The notes beneath the pieces were generated by a model. That model was not told the origin of the DNA. It saw nothing but the letters and a program-made list of their open reading frames with translations, and made no database searches. The translations under genes were made by a program, and so were the position numbers. This document shows positions 24,374 through 33,084 of a stretch of 45,025 bases of DNA, one piece after another (the first letter of the stretch is position 1; each line of letters begins with the position of its first letter). Where the stretch lies: assembly GCF_021699195.1 (NCBI RefSeq), contig NZ_SSXE01000068.1:1-45025 (forward strand), given 5' to 3'. Origin of the DNA: Nonomuraea sp. MG754425. GTDB lineage: Bacteria; Actinomycetota; Actinomycetes; Streptosporangiales; Streptosporangiaceae.

Positions 24374-24960
24374 GGCGCCGCCCACGACGGGTCGCGGCCC
24401 AGCAGGCCGAGCAGTCGCTGGAAGTCAGGGGCGTCGTCGGGCACCGGAACCCTGGTGTCGAACGCGGCGCCTGGACCGCGGCTCTTCGGCGTGTCCGGCC
24501 ACCGGGAGGCCATCGCCAGCGCGGACGCGACCAGTTCGGGGTCGGGCCGGTAGAAGGTGTCGATGCTCGTGGCGACGTCCCATCCGTGCACGAGGCAGTC
24601 GACCAGGTGCATGCTGATCGCGACCCGCCCGGGGAAGACGCCGAACTCGCCGATCTCGACCTGGCGGTCGTAGAAGTCAGGGGCGGCGAACGCCTTCGTG
24701 ACCGCGGCCGCGGAGTCGTGGAAGGCGCCGAACGGGTCGTCGCCGTCCCGGACGGACCGCTGCGCCGGCGGGTTCGCGGCGGCGGCGAAGCCGTGGTTCT
24801 CGTCCGCCATGTGCCGCAGCAGGTCGTCCAGGTTCCATTCCGTGCACGGCGTGGGCCGGTCGAGGTCCACGGCGGTGACCTGGGCGATCGCTCCTCCGGC
24901 GAGGTCCAGCGCGCGCCGATGCAGGTTCCGGAGGTCCACGGCTGGGAGTCCAGTCATCAT
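24367..24960 (-). CDS. TIGR03086-family (mycothiol-dependent maleylpyruvate isomerase-like) protein
   Basis: This 197-residue DinB/MDMPI-superfamily protein carries the TPCTEWNLDDLLRHM block, with metal-binding H50, and a second HLVDCLVHGWDVA segment near residue 120. The family fold binds a divalent metal and often mycothiol; the specific reaction is unknown. The tandem ATGs at 24955-24960 follow AAGGGTGG. It lies in an operon with the small gene downstream and is divergent from a TetR regulator, with two palindromic operators between. Confidence 0.85.
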   Translation of the reverse strand: MMTGLPAVDLRNLHRRALDLAGGAIAQVTAVDLDRPTPCTEWNLDDLLRHMADENHGFAAAANPPAQRSVRDGDDPFGAFHDSAAAVTKAFAAPDFYDRQVEIGEFGVFPGRVAISMHLVDCLVHGWDVATSIDTFYRPDPELVASALAMASRWPDTPKSRGPGAAFDTRVPVPDDAPDFQRLLGLLGRDPSWAAPC

Positions 24961-24974
24961 CCACCCTTCTAAGT

Positions 24975-24986
24975 ACGAACGTTCGT
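24975..24986. promoter_or_regulatory. TetR operator 1, ACGAACGTTCGT
   Basis: A perfect 12-bp palindrome lies 14 bp upstream of the TIGR03086 start. Its core is repeated at 25036-25045. Binding here would block that gene's promoter. Confidence 0.7.
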
Positions 24987-25035
24987 GCTGAGAATAGGAG
25001 TGTGCTGAGTCAAAGGTCAAGCGGCTATCGTGAAC

Positions 25036-25045
25036 CGAACGTTCG
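25036..25045. promoter_or_regulatory. TetR operator 2, CGAACGTTCG
   Basis: A perfect 10-bp palindrome shares GAACGTTCGTG with operator 1 and is centred 60 bp away. It lies 17 bp upstream of the TetR ATG, so it fits autoregulation and makes the longer start at 25030 unlikely. Confidence 0.7.
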
Positions 25046-25062
25046 TGCACGGAGGGGTGGAG

Positions 25063-25674
25063 ATGCCGGGAAGACCGCGGGACGAACGGACACGCAGCGT
25101 GATCCTGCGCAGGGCGGCGGACATCGCCTCGCTGGACGGGCTGGAAGGGCTGTCGATCGGTCGGCTGGCCACGGACCTCGGCGTGAGCAAGAGCGGCCTG
25201 TTCGGTTACTTCGGCTCCAAGGAAGAGCTGCAGCTCGCCACGATCCGCGCCGCGACGGCCGTGTACGTCGAGGAGGTCGTCCAACCCGCGCTGAGCGTGC
25301 CGCCGGGCCTGGGCAGGGTGCACCGGCTGTGCGAGAACTGGCTGAGCTACTCGCAGCGGCGGGTCTTCCCGGGCGGCTGCTTCTTCTTCGCCGTCAACGC
25401 GGAGTTCGACGCCCGCCCGGGCCGGGTGCGGGACGCCGCCGTCGCGGCGAGCCTCGACTGGACCCGCTTCGTGGCGCGCGCCGTCGACGACGCCCGCCAG
25501 CTCGGCGAACTCGCCGTCGACACGGATCCCGACCAGCTCGCGTTCGAGCTCATCGCGTTCATGGAGACGGCCAACGCCGTCTCCCTGCTGCACGACGACC
25601 CGAACGCCTACGAGCGGGCCAGAACCGCCATCCGCCGGCGTGTACCGCTTCAAAAGTCATCGCAGGGCGCTTGA
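25063..25674 (+). CDS. TetR/AcrR-family repressor
   Basis: The 203-residue protein has an N-terminal helix-turn-helix (about 8-55) with LSIGRLATDLGVSKSGLFGYF as recognition region and SKEEL following. The C-terminal ligand domain has the TetR_C_6-like SYSQRRVFPGGCFFFAVNAEF segment. ATG 25063 is preceded by GGAGGGGTGGAG. It most likely represses the divergent TIGR03086 operon and itself through the two palindromes. Confidence 0.9.
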   Translation: MPGRPRDERTRSVILRRAADIASLDGLEGLSIGRLATDLGVSKSGLFGYFGSKEELQLATIRAATAVYVEEVVQPALSVPPGLGRVHRLCENWLSYSQRRVFPGGCFFFAVNAEFDARPGRVRDAAVAASLDWTRFVARAVDDARQLGELAVDTDPDQLAFELIAFMETANAVSLLHDDPNAYERARTAIRRRVPLQKSSQGA

Positions 25675-25732
25675 CCTGCGGATCGGCCTGATGCGGCGGT
25701 ACGGGCAAGAGGGGTTCTTGTCGGCCCGGCGC

Positions 25733-26000
25733 CCCGGGACGTCGGCACCTCCTGGCGAACGTTCCTGCGCACCCGGCACGTGCACATCCTCGGCCGCAGG
25801 CCAACTGCTGTGCCGAGCGGTGGGTGCGCACGGTACGGACCGAATGCACCGACCGCATGCTGATCTACAACGAACGGCACCGGTCCCGCGCGCAGCGGCC
25901 ACCCGATCACGATGAGCAGACCGTCGTATCGCTGGAAGGCCGGATCGAACGCCGCAGAGTGCTCGGCGGGCTGATCAACAAGTACCACCGAGCCGCGTAG
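25733..26000 (+). pseudogene. IS481-like transposase remnant (integrase core)
   Basis: One frame reads SWRTFLRTRHVHIL. A second, shifted frame reads CAERWVRTVRTECTDRMLIY and, after a deletion, RRRVLGGLINKY before a stop at 25998-26000. These are known pieces of the rve-type transposases of actinomycete IS481/IS3-like elements. The catalytic region between the first two pieces is missing, so the element is dead. It starts right after the TetR gene. Confidence 0.75.
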
Positions 26001-26396
26001 CCACTCTGGAGAACTTCCAGCTCAAGGCCCACGTGATGAATGTCGAATCGGTACAGGCCGACACCCTGAAATCGAGAATGTCCAGGTCGGAAGGGGTGAA
26101 GAGTGCCGTTATCGAAAATGTCCAAGAATGCCACCCGATGCCATGTCGTATCAGGTGCCGATGAGCATCCGGCGAGCAACCGCGGGGCGGATAGTATCCT
26201 TCGACCGCTCCTGATTCACGTTCGATTTGCGAGCTTGCTGTTGGCGCTCGAACTTACGACAGCCGAACCTGGAACTCGCAGGTCAAGGCGGCAGTGACGC
26301 GCGGATGATGTCGGCGTTGAGGGGGCGTGCGCAGCACGACGGCACATGTGCTAAACTGGGCTCAGTTGCAGTTGTGGTACCCATAAAAGACTTGTG
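26001..26396. other. Gene-free stretch before the cold-shock gene
   Basis: About 400 bp of lower GC with no supportable gene. The first part may be the non-coding end of the dead insertion sequence. The last 60 bp probably hold the cold-shock promoter. Confidence 0.4.
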
Positions 26397-26432
26397 TGCA
26401 CCTGACGGTATGTAGCCTCAGGTGCATTTTTT
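26397..26432 (+). terminator. Terminator-like hairpin in the csp leader
   Basis: TGCACCTGA (26397-26405) pairs perfectly with TCAGGTGCA (26418-26426) around a 12-nt loop and is followed at once by six T residues. It is a textbook intrinsic terminator, placed 96 bp upstream of the cold-shock gene. It may end upstream transcription or act as an attenuator in the csp leader. Confidence 0.7.
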
Positions 26433-26527
26433 GTTCTCCGGTCATCTCCGGGTGTGTGGTCCTATCACGGCGACGCGGAATCCGTTCGATGCGGATTCCG
26501 GCTTTGCACCCATCTAAGGAGATCAAC

Positions 26528-26734
26528 ATGGCTTCTGGCACCGTGAAGTGGTTCAACGCGGAAAAGGGCTTCGGCTTCATCGAGCAGGACGGCGGCGGCC
26601 CCGACGTCTTTGCGCACTACTCCAACATCGTCGCCAACGGCGGCTACCGTGAGCTGCGCGAGGGCCAGAAGGTGGCCTTCGACGTCACGCAGGGCCAGAA
26701 GGGCCCGCAGGCCGAGAACATCGTTCCCGCCTGA
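26528..26734 (+). CDS. Cold-shock protein (CspA family)
   Basis: The 68-residue protein is a single cold-shock domain. RNP1 (KGFGFI) is at residues 13-18 and RNP2 (VFAHY) at 27-31. It binds single-stranded RNA/DNA as an RNA chaperone. Its length and sequence are those of actinomycete CspA-type proteins. AAGGAG at 26516-26521 marks ATG 26528. The 96-bp leader after the upstream hairpin is long for the size of the gene, as is usual for cold-regulated csp mRNAs. Confidence 0.95.
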   Translation: MASGTVKWFNAEKGFGFIEQDGGGPDVFAHYSNIVANGGYRELREGQKVAFDVTQGQKGPQAENIVPA

Positions 26735-26750
26735 CACTGCGCACCACGTA

Positions 26751-26783
26751 GCCGGGGCCCGCGCCGCAGGCGCGGTCCCCGGC
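26751..26783 (+). terminator. Rho-independent terminator of csp
   Basis: A 15-bp GC-rich stem with one mismatch (26751-26765 with 26769-26783) and a GCA loop starts 16 bp after the csp stop. It is followed by a short T-rich tail (GCTTTTG). Confidence 0.8.
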
Positions 26784-26868
26784 GCGTTGCTTTTGTGGCA
26801 TCCATCGTGCCGTGAATGCTTTTCATCCTCACGCTGCCTGCGCAACTCGGTGATTCTGAAGGACGGCG

Positions 26869-27036
26869 ATGGCCGAGGGATGCAAAAGCCTCACTTACCT
26901 CAACGAGCAACACCTACGCCAAACCCTCACCCGCTACCTGCAGCACTACAACACCGCCCGACCCCACCGCAGCATCGGCCAATTGTCCCCAGCGCAAGCC
27001 GAAACCGGATCGCCGGCTGATCAGGTGGCCGGCTGA
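26869..27036 (+). pseudogene. Transposase C-terminal remnant (IS481/IS3-like)
   Basis: A 55-codon frame carries LNEQHLRQTLTRYLQHYN and ARPHRSIGQLSPAQA, the conserved C-terminal block of rve-type transposases (usually ...HYNxxRPHRALGQ...). The catalytic domain is absent. A short purine run before ATG 26869 makes expression conceivable but not functional. It differs in sequence from the remnant at 25733-26000, so it derives from another element. Confidence 0.7.
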
Positions 27037-27239
27037 CACCACCCGAGAACGCGCAGGTCAAACACCCCATCCCATTTTTGGGCCCCACAGGCTCCCTGAG
27101 AAGCACGCCGTGCGGTGCCCCAGATCCCGCCCGGCTCGCCGACGCCCGCACACGGGCCACCAACTCCGAAGCCGCGGCGTCGTCGAGGGGTTTGCCTTCG
27201 TGGTGGACGGGTGCGGGACGGGTGCGGAAGACTGCCTCG

Positions 27240-27995
27240 ATGACTGCTGAGTACGCCCAGAGTGACCAGTTCCGTGGCGCCCGCATCCACCTGTGCGACC
27301 TTGCCGGTCTGGAGATCCGCGATTGCGAGGTCAGCGGTCTGAAGATCGTCGACTGCTATGGGAGCGACGTTTACCTCGGTGGCGACTTCGAGCGTCTCGT
27401 CGTCAACGACGTCGACGTGACCGCCTACGTCGAGGCCGAGCTCGACCGCCAGCACCCCACGCGGGTGCTGGCGCGTGATGCCGCGTCCCCCGGCGACTAC
27501 CGGGCTGCTTGGGATGCCATCGAGACGCTGTGGGCGGCGACGCTCGACCGCGCCCGGCTGTTGCCCGAGGCCAAGCTGCACGAGCAGGTCAACGGCGAGT
27601 GGTCGTTGGTCGAGACCCAACGGCACCTGCTGTTCGCCGGCGATGCCTGGCTGGGCAATGCCGTGCTGGAGGAGGAAGCGCCGTACCACCTGTTGGGTTT
27701 CCCTTACGGCGGGATGCCGCCCGACGCGACGGCGAAGCTCGGTCTCACTCTCGAAGCCACCCCGACGCTGGAGGAGGTGCTCGCGCCGCGGCTCGCCCGG
27801 ATGGCCACGATGCGGCGTGTCGTCGACGGGCTCACCGAGGCCGAGCTCGATCGGGTGTGCGGTCGCAAGCCGGCGGACCCGTATCCCGACCAGGAGTACG
27901 TCGTGCGCCGCTGCCTCAAGGTGGTGCTGAAGGAAGAGGCCGAGCATCACCGTTATGCGGTGCGCGACCTCGCCGTGCTCGAGGCCGGTGCCTGA
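27240..27995 (+). CDS. DinB-family protein with pentapeptide-like N-terminus
   Basis: The 251-residue protein begins with a short pentapeptide-like beta segment (about 10-60) and continues with a four-helix DinB_2 domain (about 80-245). Likely metal-binding histidines are in ETQRHLLF and EEAEHHRYAVRDL. DinB proteins are metal-dependent enzymes or thiol transferases of varied function. ATG 27240 is used because the frame upstream is low-complexity. The 200 bp before it contain no gene I can support. Confidence 0.82.
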   Translation: MTAEYAQSDQFRGARIHLCDLAGLEIRDCEVSGLKIVDCYGSDVYLGGDFERLVVNDVDVTAYVEAELDRQHPTRVLARDAASPGDYRAAWDAIETLWAATLDRARLLPEAKLHEQVNGEWSLVETQRHLLFAGDAWLGNAVLEEEAPYHLLGFPYGGMPPDATAKLGLTLEATPTLEEVLAPRLARMATMRRVVDGLTEAELDRVCGRKPADPYPDQEYVVRRCLKVVLKEEAEHHRYAVRDLAVLEAGA

Positions 27996-28574
27996 ACTGG
28001 CGCTGACCCGGCCGGAAATGACCTCCAGCCGCATTGCGTGCTGCTGTTCCCGGCTCCTCAACTCCCCGTCCCTGCCAGTTCCGACCTGCGGAAACGGCCC
28101 AGTGATCGTTATCGCGCCGGACTTATCCCCTGACGTTCGAGCCGTAACCCTCGCGCGCACACCTGCTGCGACCAGGAGATTGCCTCTTTCGCCGTTACTT
28201 GTCCGCTGAACCGCCCCACGCGCTGGCGGGTTGTGCCTGCGGTGGTCGCCGAAGCCGTCCGGGCAGGCTGCCACGAGAGTGTCAGTGGGTCTGCCGTCGA
28301 ACGTCAGTGAGTTCGCCACGAGGGGTATCAGTGGGGGCGTCTACGCCGGCGAGGACGCCCGCGTCCGAACGTGAGGCCGCTCGCTTCCAGGAGCAGGCCA
28401 GTCGGCCGCCCTCACCGTCCCTTCTGCGCAAGCTGGACGGTCTTTGTGCCAAGCCTGTCTTCTGACCTCGTCAAATGCGTACCTGTCGCTGTTGGTGACG
28501 CGGTACCGGCGGAAAGACCTGTATCGGGGGGCAACCCGCCGCCGCCGTGGCCCCTGCCGATCGGAGCTTGGTTG
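27996..28574. other. Intergenic region before the sulfatase
   Basis: About 580 bp without a convincing gene. It contains three TCAGTGRG-like motifs (28281, 28303, 28328) spaced 22 and 25 bp apart on the same strand, of unknown meaning. The sulfatase promoter should lie near the 3' part. Confidence 0.35.
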
Positions 28575-30938
28575 ATGCGTGACAGGTCACCGCGATTTCC
28601 CGTCCACCTGGACAGGAAGCACCTGCCCGAGCCGGAGTGGGACTACGCGGGCGCGAAGATCGGCAGGTACGCGACCGAGTCGACCCCGGACTTCCCGATG
28701 CCGCAACAGGCGCCGGAGGGGGCGCCGAACATCCTGCTGGTGCTGCTCGATGACGTGGGCTTCGGTTGGCCGAGCGTGAACGGCGGCCTGGTCAGGATGC
28801 CGACGGCCGAGCGGTTGGCCGGCAACGGGCTGTTGTACAACCAGTTCCACACCACGGCGCTGTGCTCGCCGTCGCGGGCGGCGCTGCTGACCGGGCGCAA
28901 TCACCACACGGTGGCGACCGGGGTGATCCAGGAGATGGCCACCGGCTACCCGGGATACAGCGGCATCATCCCCAAAGGCACCGCGACCTTCGCCGAGTTG
29001 CTCAAGCACGCCGGCTACACCTCGGCCTGGTTCGGCAAGAACCACAACGTGCCCGACAATCAGACCAGCCCGGCGGGCCCGTTCGACAACTGGCCCACCC
29101 ACCAGGGCTTCGACTACTTCTATGGGTTCATCGGGGGCGAGACCGACCAGTTCTTCCCCTCGCTGTACCGCGACACCCAGCCGGTCGAGCCGCCGGCCCG
29201 GCCGCAGGACGGCTACCAGCTCACCCGCGACCTGGCCGACGAATGCATGGGCTGGATCGTCAAGCAGAAAACGATCGCGCCCGGCCGCCCGTTCCTGGCC
29301 TACTTCTCGCCTGGTGCGGCGCACGCCCCGCACCAGCCGCCGCTGGACTGGCGCGGCCGTAACGAGGGCCGCTTCGACATGGGCTGGGATGACTACCGCC
29401 GGATCGTGCACCAGCAGCAGCTCGATCGCGACATCATCCCGGCGGGCACCCGGCTCACCGAGCGGCCGGAGCAGATCCCGTCCTGGGACAGCCAGCCCGC
29501 CGAGCATCGCCGGCTGTTCGCGCGTCAGGCGGAGAACTTCGCCGACTTCCTGGAGCACACCGATCACGAGGTGGGCCGGGTCGTGGAGGCGATCGAGCAA
29601 CTGGGCGAGCTGGACAACACGCTGGTGATCTACATCATCGGTGACAACGGCTCCAGCGGCGAAGGCTCCTTGATCGGTACTCCCAACGAGGTCATGAGCC
29701 TGAACGGACGCCAGCCCTCCATCGAGGAGGCGATGGGATTCCTCGACTCCTGGGGGCTGCCGGGCACCTCACCGCACTACGCCGTCGGCTGGGCTCATGC
29801 CGGTGACACGCCGTTCCAGTGGACCAAGCAGGTGGCCTCGCACTTCGGCGGCACCCGCAACAGCATGATCGTGTCATGGCCGGCCCGCATCGCCGACGTC
29901 GGCACGGTGCGCTCGCAGTTCCACCACGTCATCGACGTGACGCCGACGCTGCTCGAAATCGTCGGTATGACCCACCCGACGGAAGTGAACGGCTACATCC
30001 AGAAACCGATCGAGGGAACCAGCTTCGCCTACACCTTCGACGCCGCGAACGCCGACGCGCCCAGCCGCCGCACGCAGCAGTACTTCGAGATGATGGGCAA
30101 CCGGGCAATGTACGCCGATGGCTGGATCGCCTCCTGCCGGCACGGCCGCCTGCCCTGGGAAACCGCGGGCACCTTCAGCTGGGACGACGACGTGTGGGAG
30201 CTGTACAACCTCGCCGACGACTTCAGCCAGGCCGTCGATCTCGCCCAGCAAGAACCGGAACGCCTACGGGCACTGCAGGACCTGTTCATGGCCGAAGCGG
30301 CCCGCTACAACGTCCTGCCGCTGGATGACCGCTTCGCCGAACGACTCGACGTGACCCTGCGCCCCAGCCACTTCGCCGGCCGTCATCGCGTCACCTTCCA
30401 CGAGGGCATGATCCGCCTGCCGGAAGGCAGCGGCCCCAAGCTCGTCAGCGTCCCGCTCACCCTCACGGCCACGGTCGACATCCCGGATTCCGGCGCCGAA
30501 GGCGTGATCTTCGCCGTCGGCGGCGACGCCGCCGGATGGTCACTGTTCGGCTGGCAGGGCAAGGCCCGCTTCCACTACAACTTCTTCGGCATCCGCCGCC
30601 ACGACCTGCTCTCGCCCGGCACGCTTCAGTCCGGCCGCCACACGATCGCGGTGACGATCACGCCCCAGACCGCCCGGCCGGGAGGCCCCGCGAACGTCAC
30701 CATGTCCATCGACGGAACGCCCGCGGGCGAGGTGCATCTACCCGAGCAGATCCCCCAAAGATGCGGCACCGAGTGCATGGACGTCGGCATGGACTGCGTC
30801 TCACCCGTCTGCGACGACTACGCCGACCAGGGCCTGTTCCCCTTCACCGGCACGATCCACGAGGTCACCTTCGACTTCCCACAGGTGACCCAGCCGACCG
30901 GGCACGAACGGCTTGAGCTGGCCACCAGGATGGATTGA
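28575..30938 (+). CDS. Arylsulfatase (FGly-dependent, type I)
   Basis: This 787-residue sulfatase hydrolyses sulfate esters. The active-site motif CSPSR is at residues 97-101, with C97 to be oxidised to formylglycine. The metal-binding Asp pair is D59-D60 (LLDDVGFGWPSVNGG) and IGDNGSSGEGS completes the site. A C-terminal accessory domain (about 590-780) contains a Cys-rich stretch with four cysteines. There is no signal peptide, so the enzyme is probably cytoplasmic or exported otherwise. Its length is that of the large Pseudomonas/Mycobacterium-type arylsulfatases. No formylglycine-generating enzyme is nearby. ATG 28575 is preceded by an in-frame TTG. It ends 18 bp before the IS1182 transposase. 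Confidence 0.92.
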   Translation: MRDRSPRFPVHLDRKHLPEPEWDYAGAKIGRYATESTPDFPMPQQAPEGAPNILLVLLDDVGFGWPSVNGGLVRMPTAERLAGNGLLYNQFHTTALCSPSRAALLTGRNHHTVATGVIQEMATGYPGYSGIIPKGTATFAELLKHAGYTSAWFGKNHNVPDNQTSPAGPFDNWPTHQGFDYFYGFIGGETDQFFPSLYRDTQPVEPPARPQDGYQLTRDLADECMGWIVKQKTIAPGRPFLAYFSPGAAHAPHQPPLDWRGRNEGRFDMGWDDYRRIVHQQQLDRDIIPAGTRLTERPEQIPSWDSQPAEHRRLFARQAENFADFLEHTDHEVGRVVEAIEQLGELDNTLVIYIIGDNGSSGEGSLIGTPNEVMSLNGRQPSIEEAMGFLDSWGLPGTSPHYAVGWAHAGDTPFQWTKQVASHFGGTRNSMIVSWPARIADVGTVRSQFHHVIDVTPTLLEIVGMTHPTEVNGYIQKPIEGTSFAYTFDAANADAPSRRTQQYFEMMGNRAMYADGWIASCRHGRLPWETAGTFSWDDDVWELYNLADDFSQAVDLAQQEPERLRALQDLFMAEAARYNVLPLDDRFAERLDVTLRPSHFAGRHRVTFHEGMIRLPEGSGPKLVSVPLTLTATVDIPDSGAEGVIFAVGGDAAGWSLFGWQGKARFHYNFFGIRRHDLLSPGTLQSGRHTIAVTITPQTARPGGPANVTMSIDGTPAGEVHLPEQIPQRCGTECMDVGMDCVSPVCDDYADQGLFPFTGTIHEVTFDFPQVTQPTGHERLELATRMD

Positions 30939-30956
30939 CCAGCGCGCGGTGTTCGT

Positions 30957-32610
30957 GTGTACGACGGCCGCCCGGCGATCTTCGGGAGTGTGTCCGTTTG
31001 GGGAACCCTCAACGAGACACGTCCCGCCATCGGTCTACGGCTCATCGCCCGGCCTGGAGTCCTCGGCCCCGATGCCCGCACACGGCTTCAGCAACTCGCC
31101 TACCAGCGACAACCCAGAGACGAGCATCGGCGGGTGTTGTTTCCGTCGCAGGCGTTCGCGGACATGTATGCGCCGGTCAACGGGCGTCCATCGGTGCCGC
31201 CGGGTCTGCTGGCGACGGTGGTGGTGTTGCAGGCGCTGCATGGATTATCCGATGAGGAGGCGGTGGCAGCGCTGCGGTTCGATCTGCGGTGGAAGGCCGC
31301 GTGCGGGGTTGGTCTGTATGACCAGGGGTTCGATCCGTCGCTGCTGACCTACTTCCGGCGTCGGCTGGCCCGCTCCGCGCGTCCGGACCGGGTCTTTGAG
31401 ATCGTCCGGGAAGTGATCGAGCAGACCGGAGTGCTGGCCGGCCGGAATCGGCGGGTGCTGGATTCGGCGGTGCTGCTGGATGCGGTCGCCACTCAGGACA
31501 CCATCACCCAGCTGATCGCCGCGATCCGCCGGGTGGCCCGCCTGGTGCCCGGGGCCGGCCGCGCTGGTGGCGGCGCACTGCCATGCCCACAACTATGACG
31601 TCCCCGGCAAACCGAAGATCGCCTGGGACGATGAGGAAGCTAAGAACACGCTGGTGGGCGGGCTGGTCACCGACGCGCTCACCCTGCTGGGCCAGCTGAC
31701 CGGCCAGGATCTGGACGAGCCGGCCGGGCACGCGGTCGGTCTGCTGGCGCTGATCGCGGGCCAGGACGTCGAACCCGCCGAGGACTCCGACGGCACCGAC
31801 GGACGCTGGCGGATCGCCCGCCGCACCGCGCCCGACCGGATCATCTCCACCGTTGATCCCGAGGCCCGCCACATCCACAAAAGTGCGCACCAGCGCGACG
31901 ACGCCGACAAGGCCCACGTGGCCATCGAACCGGAGATCGGCCTGTTCACCGAGGTTGCTCTGCGGATCGGCGCGGGTGCCGATCACCACGAGGCTGCCGT
32001 CGCCCCCGACCTGCTCGCCGATGAGGACGGTGAGCTGCAGATCCTGGCCGATGCCGCCTACGCCGCCGCTGAATTGCGCGCCGGCCTGGCCGCAGCCGGA
32101 CACCGGCTGCTGATCAGACCGCCCGCACTCAAGCCCGCCGTGCCGGGCGGGTTCACCCTGGACGACTTCGCCATCGACACCAGCGCCGGCACGGTCACCT
32201 GGCCCGCCGGCCACACCGTCCCCCTCACCGCGCCAGGCGGCCGCTACCAGCAACGCCGAGCCACCTTCACCGGCCTGTGCACCACCTGCCCTTTGCGTGA
32301 TCGGTGCACCACCGCCAAGACCGGCCGCGTCGTGACCATCCGCCCGCACCACGATCTGCAGGCCGCCGCCCGCCACCAGGCCGCCACCGACCCCGCCTGG
32401 CAGCACGACTACCGGCGCTGGCGGCCCATGGTCGAACGTGCCGTGGCCTGGCTCGTCGCCCGCGGCAACCGCCGCCTGCGCTACCGCGGCTCCCACGCCA
32501 ACGACCGCTGGCTCCACCACCGCGCCGCCGCCCTCAACCTCCGCCGCCTGATCAACCTCGGACTCACCCACACAAGCGGCACCTGGACTCTCCAACCGAT
32601 CACCGCATAA
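30957..32610 (+). pseudogene. IS1182-family transposase, frameshifted
   Basis: Two frames together make one IS1182-type (DUF772 plus DDE_Tnp_1_6) transposase of about 550 residues. The first runs 30957-31598 and contains the FRRRLARSARPDRVFEIVRE helix region. The second resumes near 31567 with AAHCHAHNYDVPGKPKIAWD and continues through a TCPLRDRCTTAKTGR zinc-like block to a stop at 32608-32610. One extra base in GGCCGGCC near 31557-31564 explains the shift. Removing it restores continuous family sequence. I could not identify the terminal inverted repeats. Confidence 0.85.
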
Positions 32611-32649
32611 CAAGAGAATGAGCCAGCTCATGCCGACCCACCCACCAAG

Positions 32650-32940
32650 ATCTTCAGGACATTCCTAGGCCCCGTGATCGGCATGGAAGATCCCCCCGTG
32701 CAGTCTGCCCCGTGTCGCGGCGGCCGCGCAGCCGCGTCGGTCACCAGCTCGGTGCGCATGTGATCGGCGATCGACCAGCCCGCCAGCCGACGTGAGCCCA
32801 GGTCCAGCACGTGATGTCGCCGACGTAGCGCCGGTTCGGGGCGGGCGCGATGAAGTCCCGCCGGATCAGGTCCGGCACCTTCTGATGCGAGGGTTCCGGC
32901 ATCGTCGGGCTGCACCTACTTGCGTAGGTGCAGCCCGACG
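32650..32940 (-). pseudogene. IS3-type transposase remnant
   Basis: On the minus strand one frame gives VPDLIRRDFIAPAPNRRYVG and another gives LGSRRLAGWSIADHMRTEL, adjacent pieces of the rve integrase core of IS3-type OrfB. Several frameshifts and missing catalytic residues show it is dead. A 17-bp perfect palindrome at its 5' end disrupts the frame with a stop. Confidence 0.7.
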
Positions 32941-32942
32941 AC
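32903..32942. repeat. Perfect 17-bp inverted repeat, 6-nt loop
   Basis: Bases 32903-32919 pair with 32926-32942 without mismatch. The arms contain GGGCTGCACCTA / TAGGTGCAGCCC. There is no T-tract. It lies inside the IS3 remnant, and part of it corresponds to normal transposase coding sequence, which suggests a template-switch event. Confidence 0.7.
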
Positions 32943-33084
32943 GCCGGACGTGTGCGGTGGTGGCAGTCTTGAGTGACCTGGAGACGCTGCCATGGATCGC
33001 GGGCGCCGGCTCGTTCGCCGTCGATGGCCGGGCTTCTCCGTCTCCCTCCTCCTGTAGGTTTCGCTACCTGCCTCGCCATTGGGG

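Noticed and set aside
28281..28337. Three TCAGTGRG motifs with 22-25 bp spacing, considered as a CRISPR-like or operator array
   Set aside because: The units are too short and degenerate, and the spacing is irregular. They are noted only in the intergenic entry.
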